In this document: piece after piece, positions 51,899 to 60,618 of the stretch | How positions within the stretch are numbered: position 1 is the stretch's first letter | How the letters are laid out: the number at the start of each line of letters is the position of its first letter | DNA from: Acidiphilium iwatense | GTDB lineage: Bacteria; Pseudomonadota; Alphaproteobacteria; Acetobacterales; Acetobacteraceae | Direction: 5' to 3' | Assembly: GCF_021556475.1 (NCBI RefSeq) | Contig: NZ_JAKGBZ010000005.1 | Location: 62,001 to 126,000, forward strand | Length of the DNA stretch: 64,000 nucleotides | Translations under genes and position numbers: made by a program | Notes under the pieces: model-generated | Database searches by the model: none | The model's input: the letters and a program-made list of their open reading frames with translations, nothing else | Told to the model about the DNA's origin: nothing

Positions 51899-53017
51899 TT
51901 AAGCCGCAAGCCGCCGCAAATGATGATCCGCGTCGCCGAATTGCAGGTCGATCATGGTCAACCGCTTGAACAAATGCCCCGCCTTGTATTCCATGGTCAT
52001 GCCGATGCCGCCATGGAGCTGGATCGCCTGCTGGCCGACGAAACGCGCGGCTTTGCCGATGGCGGATTTCGCCATCGCCATGGCTTCGCCACGTTCTTTC
52101 GCATCATCGCTCGCCGCCGACAACGCCGCGAAAATCGCCATGCTGCGCGCCTGTTCGGCGGCGACATACATATCCACCGCACGGTGCTGCAACGCCTGAA
52201 ACACCGAAATCGCCACGCCGAACTGCTTGCGGGTTTTCATGTAATCGACGGTCATCGCGATCAGCGCTTCCATCACTCCCACCGCCTCGGCACAAACGGC
52301 GGCGATCGCCTCATCCGCCGCGCGTTCCAGTACCGGGAGATTGCCCACCCGCCTTGAGGCCGGTACCCGCACATTGGCAAGCGACACTTCCGCGCCGTGC
52401 AGCCCATCCTGCATCGCATAGCCGCGCCGCGACACCCCTTCCGCCTTGGCGTCGACCAGAAACAGCGCGATACCGTCACGGTCCCGCCGTGCGCCCGACA
52501 TCCGCGCACTGACGATCAGATAATCCGCCGAATTCCCGCCGATCACCACGGTCTTATCGCCTTCGATCACGTAACCGTCGCCGTCGCGCCGCGCGGTGGT
52601 GGTGACATCGTTCAGATCATAGCGTGATTGCCGCTCGGTATGTGCAACCGCGATTATCGCCTCGCCGGCGGCGATTTTCGGAATGATCTCATCCTTGACC
52701 GCATCGGAAGCGCCATGGCGCAGAATTGCCCCGGCAAACACCACGCTCGGCAGATAGGGCTCCAGCGCAAGGTTTTTGCCGATTTCCTCCATGACAATCA
52801 TGGTCTCGACCGGCCCGCCGCCAAACCCGCCGTGTTTTTCGTCGAACGGCAGCGCCAGCAATCCCACCTCGGCATATTCCGTCCAGATCGCGCGGTCGAA
52901 TCCATCGGGCTGCTTCGCGTAGCCGTTGCGCTTCTCGAAATCGCCGTAGCGATTGGCGAAAAGTTTTGCAACGCTGTCGCGCAGCAGGCGCTGTTCGTCG
53001 GTGAAATCGAAATCCAT
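51899..53017 (-). CDS. Acyl-CoA dehydrogenase, smaller paralogue
   Basis: 372-residue FAD enzyme oxidising acyl-CoA to enoyl-CoA. It starts MDFDFTDEQRLLRDSVAKLF. The middle beta domain has the substrate-binding stretches VIEGDKTVVIGGNSADYLIV and VSRRGYAMQDGLHGAEVSL. The C-terminal domain ends QAIQLHGGIGMTMEYKAGHLFKR, with HGGIGMT the conserved FAD-contact motif. Last gene of the fad operon, 11 bases after its paralogue. Two adjacent, unequal acyl-CoA dehydrogenases suggest a heteromeric enzyme, as in steroid and branched-acid catabolism. Confidence 0.92.
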   Translation of the reverse strand: MDFDFTDEQRLLRDSVAKLFANRYGDFEKRNGYAKQPDGFDRAIWTEYAEVGLLALPFDEKHGGFGGGPVETMIVMEEIGKNLALEPYLPSVVFAGAILRHGASDAVKDEIIPKIAAGEAIIAVAHTERQSRYDLNDVTTTARRDGDGYVIEGDKTVVIGGNSADYLIVSARMSGARRDRDGIALFLVDAKAEGVSRRGYAMQDGLHGAEVSLANVRVPASRRVGNLPVLERAADEAIAAVCAEAVGVMEALIAMTVDYMKTRKQFGVAISVFQALQHRAVDMYVAAEQARSMAIFAALSAASDDAKERGEAMAMAKSAIGKAARFVGQQAIQLHGGIGMTMEYKAGHLFKRLTMIDLQFGDADHHLRRLAA

Positions 53018-53028
53018 TTTCTAGCTCC

Positions 53029-54240
53029 TCAAAATCCAAGTATCGCTTTTGCAATGATATTCCGCTGAATCTCGTTCGATCCGCCATAGATCGAAATTTT
53101 CCGCCAGTTGAAATAGGTCGGCGCCGCGTAGGCCGCGTCGTCTGGCCCGATCGGGGTGGCATTGCCGTCATCCTCCGCATCGGTCGAACGCTGATACGGC
53201 ATCGCCAGCGGTCCCACCACATCCATCAGCAGTTCTGTCGTTGCCTGCTGAATTTCCGACCCCTTGATTTTCAGGATCGACGATTTGGGATCGGGCGCGC
53301 CATGCTTGCCGCTCTTGCGCGCCTCGGCCAGGACGCGCAACTGGGTGATTTCCAGCGCCTTCAGATCGATCTCGATTCCAGCCAGCTTTTCGCGAAACCA
53401 CGGCGCGTCGAGCAGGCGCGCATCGCCCGCGCGCTCCTTTGCTGCCAGCTCCCGCACACGCCGCAGGCGCTGCTTGGAAACGCCCACCCGCGCGATGCTG
53501 GTCCGTTCGTTGCCGAGCAGGAACTTGGCATAATCCCACCCCTTGTTTTCCTCGCCGACCAGATTCTCTGCCGGCACCTTCACCTCGTCGAACCAGACTT
53601 CGTTGACCTCATGCCCGCCATCGATCAACTGGATCGGCCGCACGGTAATCCCCGGCGTTTTCATATCGACAAGAATGAAGGAAATTCCTTCCTGCTTCTT
53701 CGCCGCCTGCGGATTGGTGCGTGCGAGCACGAAAATCCAATCGGCATATTGCGCGAGCGTGGTCCAGGTTTTCTGGCCGTTGATGACGTAGAAATCGCCC
53801 TCGCGCCGGGCCGTGGTTTTCAGTCCCGCCAGATCGGAACCAGCACCCGGCTCGGAAAATCCCTGGCACCACCAGATATCCAGATTGGCGGTTCCCGGCA
53901 AAAACGTCTTTTTCTGTTCATCGCTGCCGAAGGTGGCGATCACCGGCCCGACCATGGAGACGTTGAACGGCAAAGGCTGGGGCGCCGGTGCCGATTGCAA
54001 CTCGTCGATCAGGATATATTCATGCACCGGGCTCCAATTCTGCCCGCCCCAGGCACGCGGCCAATGCGGCACCGCCCAGCCTTTCGCGTTCAGCTTGCGT
54101 TGCCAGTCGACGATATCCTGCTTGCCAATCTCGCGGCCTTCGATCATCCGCTGCTGCACGTCGCGCGGCAGATTATCGCGAATGAACGCGCGAACCTCGT
54201 CGCGAAAGGCGAGTTCTTCAGATGAAAAACTGAGTTCCAT
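53029..54240 (-). CDS. Acyl-CoA dehydrogenase, larger paralogue
   Basis: 403 residues from ATG 54240 (MELSFSSEELAFRDEVRAFI); the frame to 54288 is longer but starts inside the intergenic part. Motifs: WWCQGFSEPGAGSDLAGLKT (FAD/substrate loop), FYVINGQKTWTTLAQYADWI, the helix LLGNERTSIARVGVSKQRLR and C-terminal KISIYGGSNEIQRNIIAKAI. It lies 10 bases after the thiolase gene and 11 before the smaller paralogue. The chain length of the substrate cannot be deduced; a heteromer with the neighbour is plausible. Confidence 0.93.
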   Translation of the reverse strand: MELSFSSEELAFRDEVRAFIRDNLPRDVQQRMIEGREIGKQDIVDWQRKLNAKGWAVPHWPRAWGGQNWSPVHEYILIDELQSAPAPQPLPFNVSMVGPVIATFGSDEQKKTFLPGTANLDIWWCQGFSEPGAGSDLAGLKTTARREGDFYVINGQKTWTTLAQYADWIFVLARTNPQAAKKQEGISFILVDMKTPGITVRPIQLIDGGHEVNEVWFDEVKVPAENLVGEENKGWDYAKFLLGNERTSIARVGVSKQRLRRVRELAAKERAGDARLLDAPWFREKLAGIEIDLKALEITQLRVLAEARKSGKHGAPDPKSSILKIKGSEIQQATTELLMDVVGPLAMPYQRSTDAEDDGNATPIGPDDAAYAAPTYFNWRKISIYGGSNEIQRNIIAKAILGF

Positions 54241-54250
54241 GATCTGATCC

Positions 54251-55432
54251 TCAAACGATCTCGAACAACCCGGCAGCGCCCTGACCACCGCCGATGCACA
54301 TTGTGACCACCACGTATTTCGCGCCCCGGCGCTTGCCTTCGATCAATGCATGGCCGGTCATCCGCGCTCCGCTCATGCCATAGGGATGACCGATCGAAAT
54401 TGATCCGCCGTCGACATTCAACTTTTCGTGCGGAATCCCCAAGCGGTCCCGGCAATAAACCACCTGGCTGGCGAAAGCCTCGTTCAGCTCCCACAGATCG
54501 ATATCTTCGATCTTCAAGCCTTGGCGTTTGAGCAAACGCGGGATTGCAAACACCGGCCCGATACCCATTTCATCGGGCTCGCAGCCGGCAACCGCAAAAC
54601 CGCGAAACACGCCCAGCAGCGGCAGCCCACGTTTCCCCGCTTCCTTGTCCGACATGACGACGCAGGCCGAGGCGCCATCGGACAATTGGCTCGCGTTGCC
54701 GGCTGTGATGAACTTGTCCTCGCCACGGACCGGCTTGAGTTTGGCGAGCCCTTCGAGAGTCGTGTCGGGCCGGTTGCCCTCATCCTGACGAAGCGTTACT
54801 TCCTCGTGGGTGATCGCCTTGGTCTCCTTGTTCTCCACAGCTTTCGTCGTGGTCACCGGCACGATCTCGGCGTCGAACCGTCCCGCCTGCTGGCCGGCGG
54901 CGGTGCGGCGCTGGCTTTCCAGCGCATATTCGTCCTGCATCGCGCGGGTCACGTCGTAGCGTGCGGCGACGATGTCGGCGGTTTCGATCATCGGCATGTA
55001 GATGTCGGGCTTGTGCTCGCGCAGCCAGGGATCGATGCTGCGCTCGCCGCCGATCGGGTTCGATGTCTGGCTGATACATTCAAGACCGCCAGCAAGGACC
55101 ACCGGCACGCCTTCGACGACGATTTCATGCGCCGCGATCGCGATCGCCTGCAGACCCGACGAGCAGAACCGATTGACCGTCATTGCCGCCGCATCGACCG
55201 AAATTCCCGCGCGCACGGCGGCAAGGCGTGCGATATTGCCGCCGGTGGTGCCTTCGGGTGTCGCACAGCCCATGACCACGTCCTCGATTTCGCGCGGGTC
55301 GAGCTGCGCGCGCTCCATCGCGTGGCGCATCGCGTGGGCACCGAGGGTCGGGCCCGGCGTGATGTTGAACGCGCCGCGAAACGCCTTGCCGATCGGCGTG
55401 CGGGCGGTTGAGACGATGACGGCTTCGACCAT
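54251..55432 (-). CDS. fadA: Acetyl-CoA acyltransferase (thiolase)
   Basis: Cleaves 3-ketoacyl-CoA with CoA to acetyl-CoA and a shortened acyl-CoA. 393 residues, start [20 protein letters not shown]. The nucleophilic Cys is in [20 protein letters not shown]. The second active-site part is [14 protein letters not shown] (His), and the last Cys is in [26 protein letters not shown] is conserved. Part of the five-gene beta-oxidation operon; a partner to the FadB-type protein at 57130. Confidence 0.95.
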   Translation of the reverse strand: MVEAVIVSTARTPIGKAFRGAFNITPGPTLGAHAMRHAMERAQLDPREIEDVVMGCATPEGTTGGNIARLAAVRAGISVDAAAMTVNRFCSSGLQAIAIAAHEIVVEGVPVVLAGGLECISQTSNPIGGERSIDPWLREHKPDIYMPMIETADIVAARYDVTRAMQDEYALESQRRTAAGQQAGRFDAEIVPVTTTKAVENKETKAITHEEVTLRQDEGNRPDTTLEGLAKLKPVRGEDKFITAGNASQLSDGASACVVMSDKEAGKRGLPLLGVFRGFAVAGCEPDEMGIGPVFAIPRLLKRQGLKIEDIDLWELNEAFASQVVYCRDRLGIPHEKLNVDGGSISIGHPYGMSGARMTGHALIEGKRRGAKYVVVTMCIGGGQGAAGLFEIV

Positions 55433-55441
55433 GGGATTTTC

Positions 55442-57133
55442 CTAACTGACGGCGCGTTTATAGGTGCTCTTCGCGGCCTCCTCGGCGGCAAGCTCCTTGC
55501 GTGAGAATTTGCCCACCGAGGTTTTCGGGAGCGCGTCGCGGAATTCCAGCGCGGCCGGCATTTCGTGCTTGCCAAGCTTGTCGGCGAGAAAATCGCGGAG
55601 CGATTCAAAAGTGAATTCAGGGGCATCAGGCTTCAAGCTCACGAAAGCTTTGGCCGACTGCCCGCGATAATCATCGGGGATGCCGACCACGATGACCTCC
55701 GCGACATCCGGGTGTTCATAGATCGCGGATTCGATGACGGTCGGATAGACGTTGAACCCGCCGGACAGGATCATGTCTTTCTTGCGATCGACCAGGAACA
55801 CCATGCCATCGTCGTCGATCCAGCCGATATCGCCGGTCAGGAAATGCCCGTCGGCGAAACTGCGCGCGGTTTCCTCGGGATTGTTCCAGTAGCCCTTGAA
55901 CACGTTGGGCGCTTTGATGCGGATTTCGCCGGTTTCGCCATAGGGCAGAATGCGGGAGGGATCGTCGAGCGAAACCACATCCAGCTCGATCCCCGGCAGC
56001 GGCATTCCCGCCGAGCCGAGCTTGAAAATACCGTCGAGCAGATTGCCGGTTCCGGCCGAGGCGGTCTCGGTCATGCCCCAGCCGCCGCCGAGCCGCATTC
56101 CCGTCAAACGCTCAAAACGCTGGCCGATTTCCACCGGCAGGGGGGCGCCGCCGGAACCCACCAGTTTCAACGACGAGAGGTCGCGTCTATCGAGATCGGC
56201 GATATTGGCGAGCGCGATCCACATCGTCGGCACGCCGGGGAAATAGCTCGCCTTGTTGACTTCGATGTCGCGCAAAGTGGTCTCGGGGTCGAATTTCAGC
56301 CGAAGCAGCAATTCGCTGCCGCGCGAAAGCTGCAACAACAACAGCACGACCAGCGCATAGATGTGAAACAGCGGCAGCATGCAGATCGCGCGCAGTCTTT
56401 CGCCCGGCACGAAGCGTCCCTGGCCGTCGATGAACGCCTGATAGATCGCGACCGAGGCACGCAAGGTCGCGTGCGTATGCATCGCCCCTTTCGGAAGTCC
56501 CGTGGTGCCGCCGGTATATTGCAGAAGCGCCAGATCATCGGAATCGATGTCTGGAAGTAATGTATCCGAAATGCGCCCGGCTTCCCGCAGCGCCTGTATC
56601 GTGATGATGCGTGAATCATTCGTAGGAATCGGCGGATGCGGCATGCCCGGAATCGGCCCGAATTGTGCATCGTCGCCGACGATGATCCGGTCGATATGGC
56701 CGGTGTCGAGCAGTTTCCGCGCCATGCCGAGCATCGGTCCGATATTGGTACAAACCAGGGTGCGGGCGCCGGAATCATGCAGCTTATGGACAAGTTCGCG
56801 TTCGGCATCGAGTGGCGAGAGATGCACCACGACCAGCCCCGCCGTGAGTGCGCCAAAAAAACTGAACGGATGCCCCGGCGAGTTCGGCAGATAGAGCGCG
56901 ATACGGTCACCGCGCCGCAACCCGAGCGTGATCAACCCTTTGGCAACTTCATCGATCGCAACGCCAAGGAGCGAAAAGCTGATCTTGTGGCCGCGATAGT
57001 CCAGCGCCGGCTCCGGGCCGTAGGTTTCAATGGTCCGCGCGATCATCGCCGGAATGGTCTCGCGCGGAATCGTAACGTCCCAGGCAAGATCCGGAGGATA
57101 GTTCCGCTCCCAGGGGAACGGACGCCGGCTCAT
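55442..57133 (-). CDS. fadD: Long-chain fatty-acid--CoA ligase
   Basis: 563-residue AMP-forming ligase that activates fatty acids as CoA esters. P-loop LQYTGGTTGLPKGAMHTHAT, A5 motif LGGGWGMTETASAG, and the hinge region GDIGWIDDDGMVFLVDRKKDM followed by SGGFNVYPTVIESAIYEHPD; the catalytic Lys of the C-terminal domain is in LPKTSVGKFSRKEL. The start at 57133 overlaps the fadB stop (ATGA). Substrate range is not certain, but the operon context points to fatty acids. Confidence 0.93.
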   Translation of the reverse strand: MSRRPFPWERNYPPDLAWDVTIPRETIPAMIARTIETYGPEPALDYRGHKISFSLLGVAIDEVAKGLITLGLRRGDRIALYLPNSPGHPFSFFGALTAGLVVVHLSPLDAERELVHKLHDSGARTLVCTNIGPMLGMARKLLDTGHIDRIIVGDDAQFGPIPGMPHPPIPTNDSRIITIQALREAGRISDTLLPDIDSDDLALLQYTGGTTGLPKGAMHTHATLRASVAIYQAFIDGQGRFVPGERLRAICMLPLFHIYALVVLLLLQLSRGSELLLRLKFDPETTLRDIEVNKASYFPGVPTMWIALANIADLDRRDLSSLKLVGSGGAPLPVEIGQRFERLTGMRLGGGWGMTETASAGTGNLLDGIFKLGSAGMPLPGIELDVVSLDDPSRILPYGETGEIRIKAPNVFKGYWNNPEETARSFADGHFLTGDIGWIDDDGMVFLVDRKKDMILSGGFNVYPTVIESAIYEHPDVAEVIVVGIPDDYRGQSAKAFVSLKPDAPEFTFESLRDFLADKLGKHEMPAALEFRDALPKTSVGKFSRKELAAEEAAKSTYKRAVS

Positions 57134-59235
57134 TCGGCCGCTACCTTCGCCGCCTTGCCGAAATCGGCAAATCCCTTGCTTTCGCCGGCAAGCTGCCGCA
57201 GCAATGCGGACGGTGCGAGTCCGGCATCGCCGGTGGCCTTGGCATAATGGTCAAGCCGTTCGGCGATCTTGCTCAATCCCACAAGATCGGCGTGGAAACA
57301 TGGCCCGCCGCGCCACACCGGCCAGCCATAGCCATAGACCCAGACGACATCGATATCGGAGGGACGGATCGCGATGCCTTCCTCCAGGATGCGCGCGGCT
57401 TCGTTGATCATCGGATAGGTCATGCGTTCGAGAATTTCATCGTCGTCGATCTGACGCCGCATTATCCCAAGCCGAGCGGCGGTCTCGACGATGAGGGTTT
57501 CGACCTCGGGGTCCGGCGCCGGCGTGCGGCTACCGTTTTCATAAATATAGTAGCCGCGCCCGGTCTTCTGGCCGAAGCGGCCCTGTTCGCACAACGCATC
57601 CGAGATCGGCGCGGTGACGCCGCGATGCTTGCGGATGCGCCAGCCGACATCGAGTCCGGCCAGGTCGCCCATCGCGAACGGTCCCATCGGGAAGCCGAAC
57701 CTGGTCACCACGGCATCGATTTGCTGCGGCAACGCGCCCTCCAGCATCAGCCGCTCGCATTCGGTGGTGCGGCGCGCCAGCATCCGGTTGCCGACGAAGC
57801 CGTCGCAATTGCCGACCACCACGGGCACCTTGCCCATGGTCTTGCCGATGCCGATGGCCGTCGCGATCGCCTGATGCGAGGTGGCCTTGCCGCGCACGAT
57901 TTCCAGCAATTTCATCACATTGGCGGGCGAAAAGAAATGCATCCCCAGCACGTCGGCGGGCCGCTTTGTCGATTGCGCGATCGCATCGACATCGAGGGTA
58001 GAGGTGTTGGTGGCAAGCAGTGCACCTTGCCGGGCATGGGCATCGAGTTTCGCGAAAATCCGTTTTTTCAGGTCCATATCCTCGAATACCGCCTCGATGA
58101 CGATATCCGCCTCGGCGATGCGTGCCCAATCGGTCGTGCCGGAAAACAGCGCCATGCGCGTTTCGGTGGCGCCTTCCGGCAGTGCGCCGCGCTTGACCGA
58201 CACGTCATAGGTCTGGCGCACCCGGTCGAGCCCGCGGGTGAGAGCCTGCTCGTCGGTTTCGATGATGGTGACGGGAATGCCGGCATTGGCGAAATTCATC
58301 GCGATGCCGCCGCCCATGGTGCCGCCGCCGATCACCACGGCGCGGGAGATTTTCGCGGCTTTCACTTCGGGGAGCATTCCGGGGATTTTCTGCGCCTCGC
58401 GTTCGGCGAAGAAAACGTGGCGCTGCGCGCGCGACTGGTCACCCATCACCAGTTTCATGAACATGCCGCGTTCGGCGGCCAGCCCGTCCTCGAACGGAAG
58501 GGTGAAAGCGTTGCGCACCGATTGCACGCAGGCGGCGGGCGCCTCGACGCCCGCAAGACGTTTGGTGGCCTCGCTCGCGGCCTTGTCGAAGCTGGACGGA
58601 TCGGCCTTCGCGGCGGTGATTTTTTCGCTCCGGTCGCGGACTCGGACCAGTTTGCGGCCATCCGCCAGCATGGTTTTTGCGAAGTCGATGGCGCCAGGAA
58701 TCGGGTCGGCGACGATCGCGTCGATCAGCCCGTCGGCATGGGCGGCTTTGGCGCCGATCATTTTGCCTGAAACGATGGCGGCGACGGCTTTTTCCGGGCC
58801 GATCAGGCGCGGCAGGCGCTGGGTGCCCCCGGCGCCGGGGAGCAGGCCGAGCTTGACTTCGGGCAGACCCATTTTCGCATCCGCCGTCGCGACCCGGAAA
58901 TGACAGCCGAGCGAGAGTTCCAGCCCGCCGCCGAGCGTCGTGCCGAACAGGGCGGCGACGATGGGTTTGGTGGAATTGTCGAACCGCTCGATCACCTCGT
59001 GAAGGCCGGGATCGCGCGGCGGTTTGCCGAATTCGGTGATGTCCGCGCCGGCCGAGAAGGTGCGGCCCTTGCAGCCGAGAACGATGGCTTTGACCGCGCT
59101 GTCGGCTTCGGCGCGATCGAGGGCGGCGATCAGGCCATGGCGGACCGCATGGCCGAGTGCGTTGACCGGGGGATTGTCGATCGCGATTACCGCGATACCA
59201 TCGATTACATCATAATGAACCGCCGGATTGCTCAT
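57130..59235 (-). CDS. fadB: Bifunctional enoyl-CoA hydratase / 3-hydroxyacyl-CoA dehydrogenase
   Basis: 701-residue multifunctional enzyme of beta-oxidation. The N-terminal ~190 residues are crotonase-like (AIVLGCKGRTFSAGADITEF; LPEVKLGLLPGAGGTQRLPR with the catalytic Glu). From ~300 comes the NAD domain (VVIGGGTMGGGIAMNFANAG) and the dehydrogenase catalytic His in VLGMHFFSPANVMKLLEIVR, then the C-terminal helical domains (VWVYGYGWPVWRGGPCFHAD). First gene of the operon; promoter and parS lie upstream in 59236-59431. Confidence 0.95.
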   Translation of the reverse strand: MSNPAVHYDVIDGIAVIAIDNPPVNALGHAVRHGLIAALDRAEADSAVKAIVLGCKGRTFSAGADITEFGKPPRDPGLHEVIERFDNSTKPIVAALFGTTLGGGLELSLGCHFRVATADAKMGLPEVKLGLLPGAGGTQRLPRLIGPEKAVAAIVSGKMIGAKAAHADGLIDAIVADPIPGAIDFAKTMLADGRKLVRVRDRSEKITAAKADPSSFDKAASEATKRLAGVEAPAACVQSVRNAFTLPFEDGLAAERGMFMKLVMGDQSRAQRHVFFAEREAQKIPGMLPEVKAAKISRAVVIGGGTMGGGIAMNFANAGIPVTIIETDEQALTRGLDRVRQTYDVSVKRGALPEGATETRMALFSGTTDWARIAEADIVIEAVFEDMDLKKRIFAKLDAHARQGALLATNTSTLDVDAIAQSTKRPADVLGMHFFSPANVMKLLEIVRGKATSHQAIATAIGIGKTMGKVPVVVGNCDGFVGNRMLARRTTECERLMLEGALPQQIDAVVTRFGFPMGPFAMGDLAGLDVGWRIRKHRGVTAPISDALCEQGRFGQKTGRGYYIYENGSRTPAPDPEVETLIVETAARLGIMRRQIDDDEILERMTYPMINEAARILEEGIAIRPSDIDVVWVYGYGWPVWRGGPCFHADLVGLSKIAERLDHYAKATGDAGLAPSALLRQLAGESKGFADFGKAAKVAAE

Positions 59236-59343
59236 GTTTCCTCCTCGCGCGCCGGGCCAGGAGCCGGCACCATTCGTTAATCCTTTATCGCTTGCGACCG
59301 ATTGGGGCGCAAGCCCCCACGGCAGGCAGCATAAACTAAATAT

Positions 59344-59362
59344 ACGTTAATAATTTTAACGT
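59344..59362. repeat. Inverted repeat upstream of the beta-oxidation operon
   Basis: ACGTTAA-TAATT-TTAACGT: perfect 7-base arms around a 5-base loop, about 110 bases before the fadB start and touching the parS palindrome. Size and symmetry suit a TetR- or GntR-type operator for fatty-acid control; no FadR consensus is recognised. Confidence 0.35.
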
Positions 59363-59381
59363 TTGTTTCACGTGAAACAAA
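59362..59381. other. parS centromere site (ParB binding)
   Basis: TTTGTTTCACGTGAAACAAA is a perfect 20-base palindrome whose central 16 bases, TGTTTCACGTGAAACA (59364-59379), equal the bacterial parS consensus exactly. It lies in an intergenic, AT-rich block. ParB bound here loads SMC and spreads along DNA. parS sites cluster near oriC, so the window should be origin-proximal; smc is encoded about 50 kb away. parAB is not in the window. Confidence 0.85.
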
Positions 59382-59405
59382 AAATCTGTTTCGAGACTAT
59401 CCATG

Positions 59406-59432
59406 TTGATATTATATCGAAATTGATATTAT
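59406..59432. repeat. Direct repeat TTGATATTAT
   Basis: Two identical 10-base copies, 59406-59415 and 59423-59432, 17 bases apart in an A/T-rich stretch beside parS. The second reaches the stop region of the solute-binding gene. Iteron-like spacing is near 1.6 helical turns; the role is unknown and chance in A/T-rich DNA is possible. Confidence 0.3.
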
Positions 59433-60232
59433 TATGATTGCGGCCCCGATCCCATGATGGTTTTGACAAACCACGCAGCGATTGCGGGTCGGCGGGTGGG
59501 GGTTGATGTTATGAGAGGCTTGGAGGGCGCGGCGGAATTGACATAGGCAATCAATTTTTCGGCGGCCGCGCGGTGCTGGCCGGTCAGGGTTTTGGCCATG
59601 ACGATCGTGGTCTGGATAGCGTAGGCCGGTCGCGGAACAATCACGCGGAGAGATTTGTCGATTGTCCCGGCATAGATGGCTGCCGCGTCGGGTCGAACGA
59701 TGGCGAGCTGGATCGCACCGCTGCGCAGGGCGGCGAGGGTCGCGCGATCGGTGGCGTAGATGTGCAGGCCGTTCCGTTGCAGGGTTGCGATGAATCCCTT
59801 GCCTGCGGGCCAGCCGCCTGCACTGTCCAGCATGGCGGCGAGCACCGGATAATCGCTGACCGAGACAGAAGGGTCCGCCATGCCGATCGTGCCGCGATAG
59901 GCAGGTGCCGAGAGATCGGCCCAGCGCGCGGGCGGCGGGAAGGTTGTCGTGCCCGGCACGACGAAGACGGCGGCGGGTTGACCGGCGAACTGAGGCGAGA
60001 TCGGTCTGCCGGCGGTATTGACCCAGGCGAGGGACCAGCGCGGGTGACCCCGCTCGGCCGTGACGAGACGGACCGGAATCCCGGTCTTGCGGGTGAAGGA
60101 TTTTACGATGGCGGGTGCGCCGCGAAGCGGGGAATAAAAAACGAGGCCGGACTTGGTGGTGCCTGGCAGGAGCAAAAATATCGCGAACGCCACGACGACC
60201 AGCCCGACAGCCAGGGCGATAAGCTTGCGCAT
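59432..60232 (-). CDS. Extracellular solute-binding protein
   Basis: 266 residues. It has an N-terminal membrane anchor or signal (LIALAVGLVVVAFAIFLLLP) followed by a type II periplasmic binding fold: LVFYSPLRGAPAIVKSFTRK, TGIPVRLVTAERGHPRWSLA, ARWADLSAPAYRGTIGMADP and AIQLAIVRPDAAAIYAG. The pattern resembles iron(III)- or 2-aminoethylphosphonate-binding proteins (SBP_bac type), but no Tyr ligand set can be assigned. No permease or ATPase genes are adjacent; the next gene follows within 2 bases. Substrate unknown. Confidence 0.75.
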   Translation of the reverse strand: MRKLIALAVGLVVVAFAIFLLLPGTTKSGLVFYSPLRGAPAIVKSFTRKTGIPVRLVTAERGHPRWSLAWVNTAGRPISPQFAGQPAAVFVVPGTTTFPPPARWADLSAPAYRGTIGMADPSVSVSDYPVLAAMLDSAGGWPAGKGFIATLQRNGLHIYATDRATLAALRSGAIQLAIVRPDAAAIYAGTIDKSLRVIVPRPAYAIQTTIVMAKTLTGQHRAAAEKLIAYVNSAAPSKPLITSTPTRRPAIAAWFVKTIMGSGPQS

Positions 60233-60234
60233 GG

Positions 60235-60609
60235 TCAGAAAGCCTTTGAACGCAGGGTCATCGATTTATCGTCGGTACTGGGTCGCCACGGAACCCGGCT
60301 CGCGGCGTCGCCGATGAAGCAATGGGTCATGCAACGGCGACTGCCGATCGCAACCCGGATCAGGATAAGCCGGTAGCGCACGCTTTCATAGGCTTTGAGA
60401 TGGGCGAGCATCGCGGCATCCACCTCGATCACGACGCCGTCGATCACCGCGCCGCGCGCCCGGCGCAGCGTGGGGTAGGACGCAAGGCGCAGTCGGACCC
60501 GCGCACGGCCTTCGAGCCGCGCGGCTTGCGGCACGATTTTCAGGGGTTTGCCCGCGCAAGGACCGAGTGCGGCCGGATCGGTCAATGTGCCATAGAAAAA
60601 CAGGCGCAT
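60235..60609 (-). CDS. Gamma-glutamylcyclotransferase-like (AIG2) protein
   Basis: 124 residues. The family signature FYGTLTDPAALGP begins at residue 5, forming the substrate loop, and the catalytic Glu is expected in AHLKAYESVRYRLI. The C-terminus (STDDKSMTLRSKAF) is short. Members convert gamma-glutamyl amino acids to 5-oxoproline or open related amides. It lies two bases upstream of the solute-binding gene and 9 bases after the TPR gene, so all are probably cotranscribed. Confidence 0.8.
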   Translation of the reverse strand: MRLFFYGTLTDPAALGPCAGKPLKIVPQAARLEGRARVRLRLASYPTLRRARGAVIDGVVIEVDAAMLAHLKAYESVRYRLILIRVAIGSRRCMTHCFIGDAASRVPWRPSTDDKSMTLRSKAF

Positions 60610-60618
60610 CGGGCGGAT

